A program made the translations under genes and the position numbers. This document shows positions 16,919-26,351 of a stretch of 64,000 nt of DNA, in pieces. Position 1 is the first letter of the stretch; each line of letters opens with the position of its first letter. The notes beneath the pieces were generated by a model. That model did no database searches and was not told where the DNA came from. It saw only the letters and a list, made by a program, of their open reading frames with translations. Origin of the DNA: Vibrio sp. LaRot3 (GTDB lineage Bacteria; Pseudomonadota; Gammaproteobacteria; Enterobacterales; Vibrionaceae); contig NZ_JAPPTI010000002.1 in assembly GCF_027587025.1 (NCBI RefSeq), positions 1 through 64,000 of the forward strand, read 5' to 3'.

Positions 16919-18142
16919 CTAGATGGAGTAAAAGAAGTAAAGCTGAGACTTCATTCTAATAATGATACCTCGAATTACGTCCAAAAACGCTAAGAAGCCA
17001 ATAGGTTTCTCTGCACTTACCCACGCTAAACCGACCGAGCCAACGGGAATATCATAGCCTTCAGGCTCTTCAATCTTTAGGCGAACAAAGTGGTGTTTGT
17101 TGTTGAGGTTTTTCCCAGTCGTTGCGCGCACAGACTCATCGAAGCCCAATAGATTACCTTGTGACTCACCAGTCGCTTCTACAATACCTTCTACTTTAGC
17201 TGAGAATATCTTGCCCGGATACACAGCAGAAGAAAACTCTGCGGATTGCCCTGGCTGAATATTGCGTACTGCTTGGTGGTTTACGCGCATCAATACGTAT
17301 TTCTCATCCGTGTACATTTGTAGCCTAGGCATCATTGATACACGTTGGCCTTCACGAAGTAAAAAGTTAGTCACAAAACCGTCTGCAGGAGCAAAGACTT
17401 TGGTGCTATCTAAATCCCACTGCGCTTGGGCGACAATTTGCGTAGCGTTATTGAGGTCCGCTTGTTTGCTTTCAATATTCAGCTGTTTAGTGCTGATGTT
17501 AAGTTGGGCTTTTTCAAGCTCGACTTCTTTGGTTTTAATCTGAGATTCAATGGTTTCAATGTTGTGCTTTGCCACGACAACTTGAGTCAACTGCTTATCG
17601 ATGTCACTGTCAGTGATGGTGTTTTTAACCGCTTTATTTTGCTCTTGATAACGTCTTAGCATTTTTTGCTGCAGCTGGTAATCGGCGTTTGCTGTTGCGA
17701 GCTGGCTAGTGGTCGTTTGCAAATCTTGCTGCAGCGCTTGGTATTGTGCTTTTGCAACTTGCACTTCCTGCTCGGCAACCGCTAAAGAGACTTTTGCAGC
17801 ATGTTCCGCAGATTGTGCTTTGTTTAATGCGATTTGATACTTGGTGTCATCAATTTGGTAAACCAACTGACCTTTTTCTATCTTTTGGTTTGGCGAGACA
17901 AAGATTTCATCTACTTTGCCTGTGACATTGGATGAATCAGGGCGCAATTGAATATGAGGTGATTGCACCACTGAACCTCCAGAGAGATCCATTGGGGTAT
18001 AGTTGATTAGCCCGACCCATACAAACAGCAGCCATGCGCCACCACCAATGTACGCAAACCCCTGAGTGAATTTGTTCCATGGCATTCCCGCAAAACGTAG
18101 CAAGTAAATGAACAGTGCCCATAGCGCTAAACCTTCTAACAT
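16919..18142 (-). CDS. HlyD-family membrane fusion protein (YibH/YiaV-like)
   Basis: A 407-residue periplasmic adaptor. Two N-terminal hydrophobic segments (LALWALFIYLLRFAGM and IGGGAWLLFVWVGLINY) precede a lipoyl/barrel half-motif (SSNVTGKVDEIFVSPNQ), a coiled-coil hairpin of about 130 residues, and the second barrel half (KVFAPADGFVTNFLLREGQRV). The protein is like E. coli YibH and YiaV, which also pair with a DUF3302 protein. The ATG at 18142 overlaps the end of the upstream gene by seven bases (CAATGTTAG), indicating translational coupling; an in-frame start at 18184 would overlap more without a ribosome site. No ABC or RND pump is adjacent, so the transport partner is unknown. Confidence 0.88.
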   Translation of the reverse strand: MLEGLALWALFIYLLRFAGMPWNKFTQGFAYIGGGAWLLFVWVGLINYTPMDLSGGSVVQSPHIQLRPDSSNVTGKVDEIFVSPNQKIEKGQLVYQIDDTKYQIALNKAQSAEHAAKVSLAVAEQEVQVAKAQYQALQQDLQTTTSQLATANADYQLQQKMLRRYQEQNKAVKNTITDSDIDKQLTQVVVAKHNIETIESQIKTKEVELEKAQLNISTKQLNIESKQADLNNATQIVAQAQWDLDSTKVFAPADGFVTNFLLREGQRVSMMPRLQMYTDEKYVLMRVNHQAVRNIQPGQSAEFSSAVYPGKIFSAKVEGIVEATGESQGNLLGFDESVRATTGKNLNNKHHFVRLKIEEPEGYDIPVGSVGLAWVSAEKPIGFLAFLDVIRGIIIRMKSQLYFFYSI

Positions 18143-18462
18143 TGTTCTTCTTCCTCTTTTTCGTAGGCAGGGGCGTGACGCCATGTGTCTCTAAGATTAA
18201 CGATCGCTTTTTCCATATCGATGAAAGCCAGCATGACAGCGATAACCCAAACCCAGTGCCAGATAAAGCCTATCCAGGTTAAGGCGGTGATTAACCCTAT
18301 TTGATGGTGATCTTTACTATGGGCTTTGTTGATGGGTAATTCGTGAAAGCGCCAAAAGCCATAGACAACTGCGACTATGGTGGAAACTAATACTAATCCA
18401 GCGAAAACATGCAACGCGGTGTCGGCGCCAGTCCCGACAAATGGGACGCTCAATAAACTCAT
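18136..18462 (-). CDS. DUF3302-type small inner-membrane protein
   Basis: A 108-residue protein with two or three hydrophobic segments and the pattern RFHELPINKAHSKDHHQIG followed by WIGFIWHWVWV, resembling the YibI/YiaW (DUF3302) proteins that accompany YibH/YiaV adaptors. The tail is very acidic (EKEEEEQ). The ATG at 18462 follows CAGGAGC at ideal spacing. It is the first gene of a two-gene operon divergent from an AraC-type regulator. Family placement rests on context and general resemblance. Confidence 0.72.
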   Translation of the reverse strand: MSLLSVPFVGTGADTALHVFAGLVLVSTIVAVVYGFWRFHELPINKAHSKDHHQIGLITALTWIGFIWHWVWVIAVMLAFIDMEKAIVNLRDTWRHAPAYEKEEEEQC

Positions 18463-18555
18463 CAAAAGCTCCTGTGATCTAATCTCGCGGGCATTGTGTC
18501 GGCTATTTGATAAAATGGAGTGGATATGGCAGATTTAATCAAATAGAAACGAAAA

Positions 18556-19578
18556 ATGATTGAATCTGTCATGTGCGATGTGAGGTTTATCCGGGCTTTT
18601 GGTCTCAGGGACATACATAAGAATGTGGTCAAGCGTTACGGCTTAGCTCCAGGAATGCTAGGCATTCCGGACTCTGTCTTTGAAGAGCCAATGACGCTAT
18701 TGCCACTTTCAGAAGTGAACCACTGGTTTCATCAATTGGTTGAAGTAACAGGTAACCCTGATGTCGTTTTAGAATCTGTCGTGCATTTTGATTATCGCCA
18801 TTATGGACCACTGACTCGGTGGATGTTTTCAGCGGTGGATTTGTCTGGCGCGTTACGACGGGTTAATTATAGTTTAAGCAGTTTACAGTCAGGGGCTTAT
18901 TTATCAGGCAGTCAAAGCGGTAACATTATCAAATGGGTCTATCACAACCCATTTATTGAACCTCATTGTAAAGTCCATGACAGCGTTAGAATGGCGGTCA
19001 TGATGACCAAAATTATCCGGCATTACGTGGGGGAGGGCTTTCAGCCGATGCGTGTCATGTTGCCCGGTTCTCGCCCAAAAGATAAAAAGTATCGAGCGTA
19101 TTTTGGCTGTGATATAGGATGGAGTCATTCTAAAACAGAAATTTGGTTTCGTGATGAATTGCGCTTAGCGACATTCTCGATGCGTGATGACCCTAAGCTG
19201 CCTCTCGCCATGAGCTTTTCTGAACTGGATGACTTTTTGAATATGCCTGAGCCGGGGGATGAGGTCAAAGTCATCTATGAGGTGATCAATTACAGCTGTC
19301 ACTATGGCTTACCAACGGTTGAACGTGTGTCGAGTTTATTAGGGTTGTCATCTCAACAGTTCCAACGCAGGTTGCATGATATCGGTATGAACTTTACTGC
19401 GGTGTCAGGGTATGTGTTAAGTAACAAAGCCGTCGAACTTATGACAAAGCAAGTCCCGCTAGAAGAGATTTCGAGGCGGCTAGGTTATCAAAATATCGCT
19501 AGCTTTAATCGTATGTTTAAACGTCAGAGGGCGATTACGCCAAAGCAGTTTATGCAGAGGCTTAATGAGGTGCGTTAA
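18556..19578 (+). CDS. AraC-family regulator with N-terminal Arabinose_bd-type domain
   Basis: A 340-residue regulator. The first 200 residues fit the ligand domain found in OruR/ArgR-like AraC proteins (GLAPGMLGIPDS near the start, HFDYRHYGPLTRWMF). The last 90 residues hold two helix-turn-helix motifs (VERVSSLLGLSSQQFQRRL and LEEISRRLGYQNIASFNRMFKR). It is transcribed away from the DUF3302-HlyD pair 93 bases apart and is therefore a candidate regulator of that operon. The inducer is unknown. Confidence 0.9.
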   Translation: MIESVMCDVRFIRAFGLRDIHKNVVKRYGLAPGMLGIPDSVFEEPMTLLPLSEVNHWFHQLVEVTGNPDVVLESVVHFDYRHYGPLTRWMFSAVDLSGALRRVNYSLSSLQSGAYLSGSQSGNIIKWVYHNPFIEPHCKVHDSVRMAVMMTKIIRHYVGEGFQPMRVMLPGSRPKDKKYRAYFGCDIGWSHSKTEIWFRDELRLATFSMRDDPKLPLAMSFSELDDFLNMPEPGDEVKVIYEVINYSCHYGLPTVERVSSLLGLSSQQFQRRLHDIGMNFTAVSGYVLSNKAVELMTKQVPLEEISRRLGYQNIASFNRMFKRQRAITPKQFMQRLNEVR

Positions 19579-19630
19579 AAAGGGGGCTGAGCTACAACCC
19601 CAATGCCAATTATGAACCAGGCGAGTAAAC

Positions 19631-19674
19631 CTGATGGATAAAACTGAAGTCGCAGTTTAACTAGCATCCATCAG
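19631..19674. other. Nested inverted repeat between convergent genes
   Basis: Outer stem CTGATGGA/TCCATCAG and inner stem AAACTG/CAGTTT between the AraC-type gene and the convergent lipoprotein gene. It lacks a clean T tract on either strand, so it is only a possible terminator. Confidence 0.45.
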
Positions 19675-19690
19675 GGGAAAAAGGTTAGAT

Positions 19691-20389
19691 CTATTCGTCA
19701 CTTGGACGCCAGCTTAGTGCACTAGCAACAGTGCCAATAGCAATTAAGTCTTGTTGAGCTTCAGTAAGGGAAGGTAATGATTGCACGGTAATCATGCCGT
19801 TGGTTTGTACTGCTGCAACTTCCTGTGTGCCGCGCGTAAAGCTATAGCCTAAAGGCATATCGACTGGCATCAGTAGACCGTCACCAGTATGAATAGTCTT
19901 TAGGTTAAAATGAACATCGCCGATGCGGATTGTGCCTTGTTCAGTTTTATCGAAACCAAGATCAATCGCTGTGGCTTTGGGTTCGATTCGGTATTCACCA
20001 ACTTGTTTGTCATCTTGAAGGATTTTACATACGTAAGGGTCATTACCTCCAAAATCCACCCCCATGTAATGGATGGTTGAACCGCCACCGGTACAAGAAA
20101 GCTGCCAAGTTGCACCGTTGTCTTTTCTGGTGATCTCTGCACCCATCTCACCATCTTTAAATGAGAAGGTGTTGAACCATGTTGAAGATGAAGCACTGCG
20201 AGAGTATTTACCTTGATATTTACCACCAATATCGAAAATGCCCTCAGAACCAAAGCCCCAAAAGTCCCCATCCGTTTTTACCGTGATTTCAGGTTGCATT
20301 TTTACTTGTGGTGATTTGTCCATAATGACGGTGCTACCACAGGCTGAAAGGGTCATTGCAAACGCGGTTGCGGTTAAGATACGTTTCAT
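19691..20389 (-). CDS. Lipoprotein of unknown function
   Basis: A 232-residue exported protein with a classical lipobox (TLSAC, Cys near residue 17). The mature part has many Gly and Thr residues, short beta-like stretches and two cysteines (LSCTG, YVCKI). I do not recognise a domain. The residue after Cys is Gly, so outer-membrane sorting is likely by the Lol rule. The ATG at 20389 follows GGAGAAGC; an upstream in-frame ATG at 20401 would add four residues. Confidence 0.75.
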   Translation of the reverse strand: MKRILTATAFAMTLSACGSTVIMDKSPQVKMQPEITVKTDGDFWGFGSEGIFDIGGKYQGKYSRSASSSTWFNTFSFKDGEMGAEITRKDNGATWQLSCTGGGSTIHYMGVDFGGNDPYVCKILQDDKQVGEYRIEPKATAIDLGFDKTEQGTIRIGDVHFNLKTIHTGDGLLMPVDMPLGYSFTRGTQEVAAVQTNGMITVQSLPSLTEAQQDLIAIGTVASALSWRPSDE

Positions 20390-20774
20390 TAGCTTCTCCA
20401 ATTGAACAGCGACTAGATATCATCGTTATGAGTAAGTTGGCTGCATAGTAAGGAGACAGGAACAAATGTCCATTTTCAAAAAAGTGATGATTGGCTTTTG
20501 TAAGCAAGCAGCGATATGGAAATAGAGTTCAAGGTTGATATTGTGTTTTTTATTAGTAGTGAGTGGTGGTTTTTTGTGCGTATTTGCTCATTTCACCCGA
20601 AATATTGCGGCAATTACAAAAATGAGTGTCATTCAAAGCGGGTTTGTAAGGCTGTGTAAGAGGTGGCTTACATTGCGTAAAAGTGGTCACCGGAGGAAAA
20701 TCCTGACTGAGCGGTTGAAATGTGCAGCTTGGTCTATATACTGCGCGTGACTTTATAAATGGGGTGAATCTTTT
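20390..20774. other. 385-bp intergenic region upstream of the two-component operon
   Basis: Promoter region between the divergent lipoprotein gene and the response-regulator gene. Apart from the TGTAAG repeats listed separately I see nothing. An open frame at 20535-20750 has no ribosome site and reads like noise. Confidence 0.5.
20645..20681 (+). promoter_or_regulatory. Direct TGTAAG repeats, candidate response-regulator site
   Basis: TGTAAG occurs at 20645-20650 and 20655-20660, exactly one helical turn apart, followed by an inverted CTTACA at 20667-20672 and GTAAA at 20677-20681. OmpR-family regulators often bind tandem half-sites at 10-11 bp spacing, so autoregulation of the operon starting at 20775 is plausible. 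Confidence 0.4.
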
Positions 20775-21473
20775 ATGAGCTTAGTACAAGTTTTGCTGAT
20801 TGAAGATGATAACGAAATAGCGCGATTGACCAAGTTGTACCTTGAAGCGGAAGGTTATCAAGTGACGGTGATACACTCTGGGGCAACCGCAGTAAGTCAA
20901 ATTGTTGAATTAAAGCCTGATGTTGTCCTGCTCGATCTCATGCTACCTGATAAAGATGGTGCGCAAATATGTCGAGAAGTGCGCGAACACTACCAAGGTA
21001 TGATTCTTGTGCTGACCGCAGTAACAGATGAATTGAGTGAAGTGAGTCTTCTCAAACTTGGTGCCGATGATTACATTACCAAACCAATTCGAGGCCATGT
21101 ACTGGTCGCGCGAATTGAAGCCCTTCTTCGGCGTCTCCAACGTTCCACTTTATCCTCTCCAAAATCTAAAACGCAATTAGAAGGCTACGGACTCAGCCTT
21201 TGCACCACCACTCAAAAAGCTTGTTATCGAGAAAAAGAGCTCGACTTAACCCAATCTGAATTTGAAGTATTGACGGTGTTGCTCGAACGATTAGATCAAG
21301 TGGTATCGCGCGAAGAGTGTTGCCAAACCACCCGAGGGATAGAATACAGCTTCAACGACCGATCAATTGATATGCGGGTTTCAGGGTTAAGGAAAAAGTT
21401 GCAAAAGGCGGATGTGACGACAGCCAAAGTGACGACGATTCGAAATCGTGGCTATAAGCTAACGGCTGCTTAA
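20775..21473 (+). CDS. OmpR-family response regulator (RstA-like)
   Basis: A 232-residue DNA-binding response regulator. The receiver domain has the acidic pair DD (residues 11-12), phospho-acceptor Asp54 in LLDLMLPD, and Lys in ITKPI; the C-terminal winged helix ends IRNRGYKLTAA. The histidine kinase gene starts two bases after the stop, making a cognate pair. Within the OmpR family it most resembles RstA-type regulators, judged mainly from the kinase partner. Confidence 0.92.
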   Translation: MSLVQVLLIEDDNEIARLTKLYLEAEGYQVTVIHSGATAVSQIVELKPDVVLLDLMLPDKDGAQICREVREHYQGMILVLTAVTDELSEVSLLKLGADDYITKPIRGHVLVARIEALLRRLQRSTLSSPKSKTQLEGYGLSLCTTTQKACYREKELDLTQSEFEVLTVLLERLDQVVSREECCQTTRGIEYSFNDRSIDMRVSGLRKKLQKADVTTAKVTTIRNRGYKLTAA

Positions 21474-21474
21474 T

Positions 21475-22794
21475 ATGCGTCGGTTAACTTTCGCGAGAAC
21501 TTACATCACTTTGATGACTGGTCTCTTCATTACGATATCCATGTTTTTCTATTTGGGTAGTGATTACATGGAAAGGACCAATGCGGAGATATTTCTTAGC
21601 GACGGTCGTTTTTTTGTGAATCAATATTTAGAGCAGAAGGGCACAGTCGACTCGCTATACAAACAGTTAGAAACAACGGGCCATCAACCTTTCTACATAT
21701 TTGATTTAAAACTGGTTAAAGCGCCTACAGAAGTCTGTCTGAGCTGCAAAAAACTGTTTGTCAGCGATGGGGTCTCCGTCTATGAATATGACGACGCATT
21801 ATTTCGGGCATACTTCCCCCTGCCTAATACCGATAGTTATTTAAGGTTCACCGAAAGAAGAGAGTTTTTTAGACCTCAGGTTGAATGGTATCAAGATTCC
21901 GAGATACTGTTTGTTTTGACCTTAGTTAGCGTGATTACCGTTGCTTTGGCGCTCATGGTGTACTGCTATATCTATCGGCTGCATAAACAGATCTTTGGTT
22001 TAAATCGTATTCAACAAGAGTTTGGCAAAGGCCAGTTGACCAATCGAGCCACGCTAAGTGATTACAAATTGCCAGTACGTGATTTGGCGAACAGTTTTAA
22101 CTCGATGGCGGAAGAAATTGAACGCAGAGTTAAGCAAAATCAGATATTTACTCAAGCTATTCCGCATGAGCTACGTACGCCACTTTCAAGAATACAACTT
22201 GCTTCCGATCTAGCTCGTAAACATGCGCACGCAGACCATCAAGTATTTTATCAAGATATAGACCGCTACGTTGAAGACATTGCCGGCTTTACAGATAGCT
22301 TGGTGACACTTTCGCGGCTCAATACCATCACCTCTGGCGTTGAGAAGATCGACGCTAATGCGCTTGATCTCGTTGAGTTACTCAAGCAGAGAATAGAGCG
22401 CATTGTTCATGCTGAATGCCATTTTACATGCAACTTAGGCTCAAACTTCGCTTATGTGATGGCCTCGAATACACTTTGCCATCTAGTTATTGATAACTTG
22501 CTACAAAACGCGGTTCGTTATGGTCGAGGCCAAATTTCCGTGACATTGACCGAATGCGAGGAGCATTTCGTTATTGATGTTGAAGATAATGGTTTAGGCA
22601 TTCCGAAAGATAAACGCCAAGAGATTTTTATGGCCTTTAGCCGGTTGGACCGAAGCCGAAACCGAGACCATAATGGCTTTGGTCTCGGTTTGACGATCGT
22701 TCGCAATGTGTGCCAAACCTTAAACTGGAGCATCGCGGTCGATGATAGTGCGCTAGGCGGAGCGCGCTTTACAGTAATGATGCAGAAGCTTTAA
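21475..22794 (+). CDS. Sensor histidine kinase (RstB-like)
   Basis: A 439-residue membrane kinase: one helix near the N-terminus, a periplasmic domain of about 110 residues containing C-L-S-C, a second helix (LFVLTLVSVITVALALMVYC), HAMP, then HisKA with the phospho-acceptor in IPHELRTPLSR, and a HATPase domain with N box (NLLQNAVRYG), G1 (DNGLGIP) and G2 (GFGLGLTIV). The P-H-E-L-R-T-P-L motif and overall size resemble RstB. The CxxC in the periplasmic domain could bind metal or form a redox-sensitive disulfide. Confidence 0.92.
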   Translation: MRRLTFARTYITLMTGLFITISMFFYLGSDYMERTNAEIFLSDGRFFVNQYLEQKGTVDSLYKQLETTGHQPFYIFDLKLVKAPTEVCLSCKKLFVSDGVSVYEYDDALFRAYFPLPNTDSYLRFTERREFFRPQVEWYQDSEILFVLTLVSVITVALALMVYCYIYRLHKQIFGLNRIQQEFGKGQLTNRATLSDYKLPVRDLANSFNSMAEEIERRVKQNQIFTQAIPHELRTPLSRIQLASDLARKHAHADHQVFYQDIDRYVEDIAGFTDSLVTLSRLNTITSGVEKIDANALDLVELLKQRIERIVHAECHFTCNLGSNFAYVMASNTLCHLVIDNLLQNAVRYGRGQISVTLTECEEHFVIDVEDNGLGIPKDKRQEIFMAFSRLDRSRNRDHNGFGLGLTIVRNVCQTLNWSIAVDDSALGGARFTVMMQKL

Positions 22795-22801
22795 CGTCAG
22801 G

Positions 22802-24067
22802 TTAAGCTGTTTTATGCGCCCTTGTTTTACCCTGTGATTGGCGATTTGCGACCAACAAAAATAAACCAAATAGGGTCATGGCATAAAGCATTGACCAGCC
22901 CAAGCAAATAAACAGAAGTAAGCAGACGACGGAGGCTACCAACGCCATCAATTTATGTTTTCCGTTGAATAGCTGCACGGCAGATAGCATGGCGATCAAA
23001 TAAACTAAGACAAAAATACCATTAGCCAGTTTGACGAATACCTCTAAATCTAATCCGCTCACTTCACCCACAACACATGAGATGGCTAATACGACCGCGA
23101 TGACGAATGTCGCGTTGGCCGGTACACCTTGCGCAGATAGGTTGGCTATTCGACTCGATGGACGATACGCTCGGGTTTGAACCCATAACATTCTCGATAA
23201 GCTTTGGGTATAAAGGTTGATACTTGCAAAACAGGCGGTAAAGCCCAGCAGACTGATTAACCAGTGGAATTTCGCGCCAAACAACTGATCTGCGATGAAA
23301 GGAATAGAACCTGAATCAAACTGCGCAGAACCGTAAGCGTGGTATTTCAAGATAACCACAGAGCCCGCCCAATAAGTAGCCCCCGCGATGAGGCAACCGA
23401 TGATCAGTGCAATCGGAAAGTCGCGTTGAGGGTTTTTAAACTCTTCTCCCATATGGGCGAACGCTTCAATGCCTAAGAAACACCAAAACATAACTGCAAT
23501 AGCGGCGGCAATGGATGGCAGCTTGTTTGCGCTTAGCTCTGGCATTTGAATGTCACTTGTTGTGACATTGCCAAACCATACAAGGCAAACCACGAAGGCA
23601 AAAATAGCCATGGCTATGCCTGCTTGTAATCGACCAGATGATTGACTTCCCAATAAGTTGACCATGACTAACAGCCCAATCGTGATTAGCTGCGACACCA
23701 AAGGATAAGAAAGCTGGCTAGGCAACAGTGGCTGAAGAAATCCGCCAGCTAAAGCAATGGCAGCGGGAACCCCAACAGGTATGATACTCAAGAAAAGCCA
23801 AGCAATGGTTTTTTCGAGCTTTGGATTGAATGCTTGCCTGACAAAGAAAGCGGTTCCGCCAGCGTTGGGGAAACGCTTACCTAAATGGGCAAACGTAAGG
23901 GCGATAGGTAAGACGGCAACGAAGAGCAATAGCCAAGCCCATAGAGAATAAGCGCCAGCGATGCCCGCGGCAATTGCAGGAACCATAAACAATCCCGTAC
24001 CGAGCAGAGTCGTCGAGAGCTGCCCGATACCGGAAAGTAACGTAATTTCTTGTTTTAGTTTGGCCAT
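22802..24067 (-). CDS. APC-family amino-acid exporter (YjeH-like)
   Basis: A 421-residue transporter with about 12 helices. It tracks E. coli YjeH, the exporter of methionine and branched-chain amino acids, across the length: LLSGIGQLSTTLLGTGLFMVPA, FPNAGGTAFFV, VIPVGVPAA-like and MFWCFLGIEAFAHMGEEFKNP. The ATG at 24067 has GGAG seven bases upstream; the ATG immediately before it and one at 24100 are alternatives. It is divergent from an Lrp-type regulator gene, the usual arrangement for amino-acid exporters. Confidence 0.87.
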   Translation of the reverse strand: MAKLKQEITLLSGIGQLSTTLLGTGLFMVPAIAAGIAGAYSLWAWLLLFVAVLPIALTFAHLGKRFPNAGGTAFFVRQAFNPKLEKTIAWLFLSIIPVGVPAAIALAGGFLQPLLPSQLSYPLVSQLITIGLLVMVNLLGSQSSGRLQAGIAMAIFAFVVCLVWFGNVTTSDIQMPELSANKLPSIAAAIAVMFWCFLGIEAFAHMGEEFKNPQRDFPIALIIGCLIAGATYWAGSVVILKYHAYGSAQFDSGSIPFIADQLFGAKFHWLISLLGFTACFASINLYTQSLSRMLWVQTRAYRPSSRIANLSAQGVPANATFVIAVVLAISCVVGEVSGLDLEVFVKLANGIFVLVYLIAMLSAVQLFNGKHKLMALVASVVCLLLFICLGWSMLYAMTLFGLFLLVANRQSQGKTRAHKTA

Positions 24068-24270
24068 CATCGCGCTCCATGCATAATTATCCGCTAACAA
24101 GTAGCTTATCGAACTCAGCGTTGCCTATCATTAAGCAAAATGTCGGAGTTGGCTGTCATATTGACGGTAATTTGTTTCTAAGCCGTCACTTTGCGGCTTT
24201 TCATACTATGCGCTGCTCATGTAATATGCAGAGAATCAACAGGATAAGTTGACCTAACACTAGAGGTACT

Positions 24271-24720
24271 ATGGATCAGTTTGACAGCAAAATAGTGGCG
24301 ATACTGAAAGACAATGCTCGTATGTCAGTGAGTGATATCGCACGACAGGTAAACTTGTCACGCTCGGCCGTGACAGCGAGAATTCAGAAGTTAGAGAATG
24401 AAGGGGTGATAATGGGTTATCACGCCAATGTTCGTCAAAGTGGTCAATCTTCCTTGATAAAAGCGTACTTGGCGCTGAAATTTGATACCTCTAGCTCGAC
24501 GAAATTCTGTGAGTCCTACGCTGCGAAAATCTACCAAATTGATGGCGTAAAATGGAGCCGTGCGATTAGTGGTGAAACCGATATGATGTTGTATGTGGAG
24601 ACGCCAACCATGGAAAGCTTGAATGATATTCGCAATCAGCTTCATCGCTTTCCTGAACTTCGCCATCTAACCACTCATACAGTGCTGACTGAGTTTTTTA
24701 ATACCTTAACCAATGATTAG
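24271..24720 (+). CDS. Lrp/AsnC-family regulator
   Basis: A 149-residue regulator with an N-terminal helix-turn-helix (MSVSDIARQVNLSRSAVTARIQKLENEGVI) and a RAM effector domain with the GETDMMLYVE and HTVLTEFF segments. Lrp-type proteins sense amino acids; its divergent position suggests control of the YjeH-like exporter, and it begins a run of same-strand genes including a LysE/RhtB exporter. The stop overlaps the next gene's ATG by eight bases. Confidence 0.92.
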   Translation: MDQFDSKIVAILKDNARMSVSDIARQVNLSRSAVTARIQKLENEGVIMGYHANVRQSGQSSLIKAYLALKFDTSSSTKFCESYAAKIYQIDGVKWSRAISGETDMMLYVETPTMESLNDIRNQLHRFPELRHLTTHTVLTEFFNTLTND

Positions 24721-25633
24721 TCATATCAACTTAAATTTGCTGCGCTCACTACAAGTGTTATTACAAGAGTGCCATGTAAGCCTAGCGGCGCAGCGATTAA
24801 ACCTCACCCAGTCTGCAGTCAGCCGACAGCTTGCTCAGCTGCGGGAGCTTACCGCAGACCCATTGTTGGTGAGAGAGGGCAATCAACTTGTCCCTACTTC
24901 TCGGGCGTTGAGTATTCAAGCAAAACTCAATCAGATACTTGGCGAAGTGGATGAACTGCTGAGCGACAGGCCATTTGAGCCGTCTCAGTGGCAACAGGAG
25001 TTCGTGTTCTCATCCAGTGATTATGTGGCTCAGTTTATTGTGCCTGAAGTTACCGCATTGTTGGCAGAGCAAGCGCCTAGTGTTGATTTTAGTTATCAAC
25101 TGTTTAAGCCCAACTATCTCCATGAGCTCCACCCAAGAGGGATAGACTTGGCATCAACCATGTTGCCGCATCAACCTGAGCACCTATCGAGTATTAAACT
25201 CGGACAAGATTATTCGGTTGTACTTATGCGCCAGCAACACCCGCTGAGCTTGGTTGAGATGCTTTCGAACGAGGATATTGTTCGCTATCCGCACCTCAAG
25301 GTCACTGGTGGGGGAGACAAAGACAGCCACGCAGATTTACAGCTCAAACAACAGAGCTACAAAAGACGCATTGCGGTGAAAGTGCCGTTTTTTAATGTCG
25401 CCGTCGATACGCTATTAACCAGTGACTTGCTGATGATCGTACCTGAGCATATTGCACTGACTCTATGTAATAAGGCAGCGTTAACCTATAAGGCGTTGCC
25501 TTTCACAACCTCACCTCACCAATATTGGTTAATGTGGCATCCTAAGTTTGATGGCGATGCGGCACATCAATGGATGCGAGAACAAATTCTCAATGTAATG
25601 ACTCATTCTACCTATTCGATTGGTATGAAGTGA
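24713..25633 (+). CDS. LysR-family regulator
   Basis: A 306-residue LysR-type regulator with an N-terminal winged helix (SLAAQRLNLTQSAVSRQLAQLRE) and a periplasmic-binding-like effector domain containing ADPLLVREGNQLVPTSRA at its start. It resembles the NodD/LeuO-like branch with the extended N-terminus. It overlaps the Lrp gene by eight bases, so the two regulators are probably co-translated, and it precedes a LysE exporter gene by 92 bases. Confidence 0.88.
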   Translation: MISHINLNLLRSLQVLLQECHVSLAAQRLNLTQSAVSRQLAQLRELTADPLLVREGNQLVPTSRALSIQAKLNQILGEVDELLSDRPFEPSQWQQEFVFSSSDYVAQFIVPEVTALLAEQAPSVDFSYQLFKPNYLHELHPRGIDLASTMLPHQPEHLSSIKLGQDYSVVLMRQQHPLSLVEMLSNEDIVRYPHLKVTGGGDKDSHADLQLKQQSYKRRIAVKVPFFNVAVDTLLTSDLLMIVPEHIALTLCNKAALTYKALPFTTSPHQYWLMWHPKFDGDAAHQWMREQILNVMTHSTYSIGMK

Positions 25634-25725
25634 AGTCATAGCTAAGATGCGAAACTTTGATTTCAATTCATTCTATATCTCGCATAATCTGATGACATTG
25701 TTTTAATGTTGGAAAGGAAAACAAG

Positions 25726-26340
25726 GTGACGATTAGTATTTGGTTATCCCTATTTACGATTTGTCTTTTGGGGGCGATGTCTCCCGGGCCAAGCTTAGCC
25801 ATGGTAGCAAAACACAGCTTAGCTGGGGGAAGAGTGAATGGCTTAGTCGCCGCTTGGGCACACGCATTTGGCATTGGTATTTACGCCTTTATAACTATCA
25901 TCGGCTTAGCGGTGGTATTACAGCAGTCACCTCTACTATTTAAAGTCATCAGTTACTCAGGCGCGGCGTATTTACTCTATCTTGGTATTAATGCGCTGCG
26001 TTCAAAAGGGGGAGTCGCGGCAAAGCTTAAATCTGGAGAACAAACCAGTTTGTGGCAATCTGCTCGAGAGGGCTTTTTGATTTCCATTTTAAGCCCCAAA
26101 ATCGCTCTGTTTTTTATCGCCCTGTTTAGCCAGTTTGTTGCGGTAAGCAGTAGTTGGGTAGGCAAAGCTGTGGTGGTGGGGACACCGCTCATTGTCGATG
26201 GGCTATGGTATAGCTTAATTACGCTGTTGCTTTCTAGTTCTAAGTTTATTGATAAAATCCGTACTAAAGCGCAATTGATCGATAGGCTTTCGGGTATGAT
26301 TCTCATATTGTTGGCAATTCGCGTTGTGATGATGGTTTAG
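25726..26340 (+). CDS. LysE/RhtB-family amino-acid exporter
   Basis: A 204-residue inner-membrane protein with six hydrophobic segments and the family signature SPGPSLAMVAKHSLAGGRVNG near the N-terminus. Substrates of such exporters include threonine, homoserine, lysine and leucine; which applies is not visible. Translation starts at GTG with an AAGGAAAACAAG ribosome region. It lies behind LysR and Lrp genes and in front of an oxidoreductase gene 11 bases away. Confidence 0.88.
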   Translation: MTISIWLSLFTICLLGAMSPGPSLAMVAKHSLAGGRVNGLVAAWAHAFGIGIYAFITIIGLAVVLQQSPLLFKVISYSGAAYLLYLGINALRSKGGVAAKLKSGEQTSLWQSAREGFLISILSPKIALFFIALFSQFVAVSSSWVGKAVVVGTPLIVDGLWYSLITLLLSSSKFIDKIRTKAQLIDRLSGMILILLAIRVVMMV

Positions 26341-26351
26341 AAGGAAAAATT

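Noticed and set aside
20535..20750. A 71-codon frame before the RstA-like gene.
   Set aside because: No ribosome site, it covers the TGTAAG repeats, and composition looks random.
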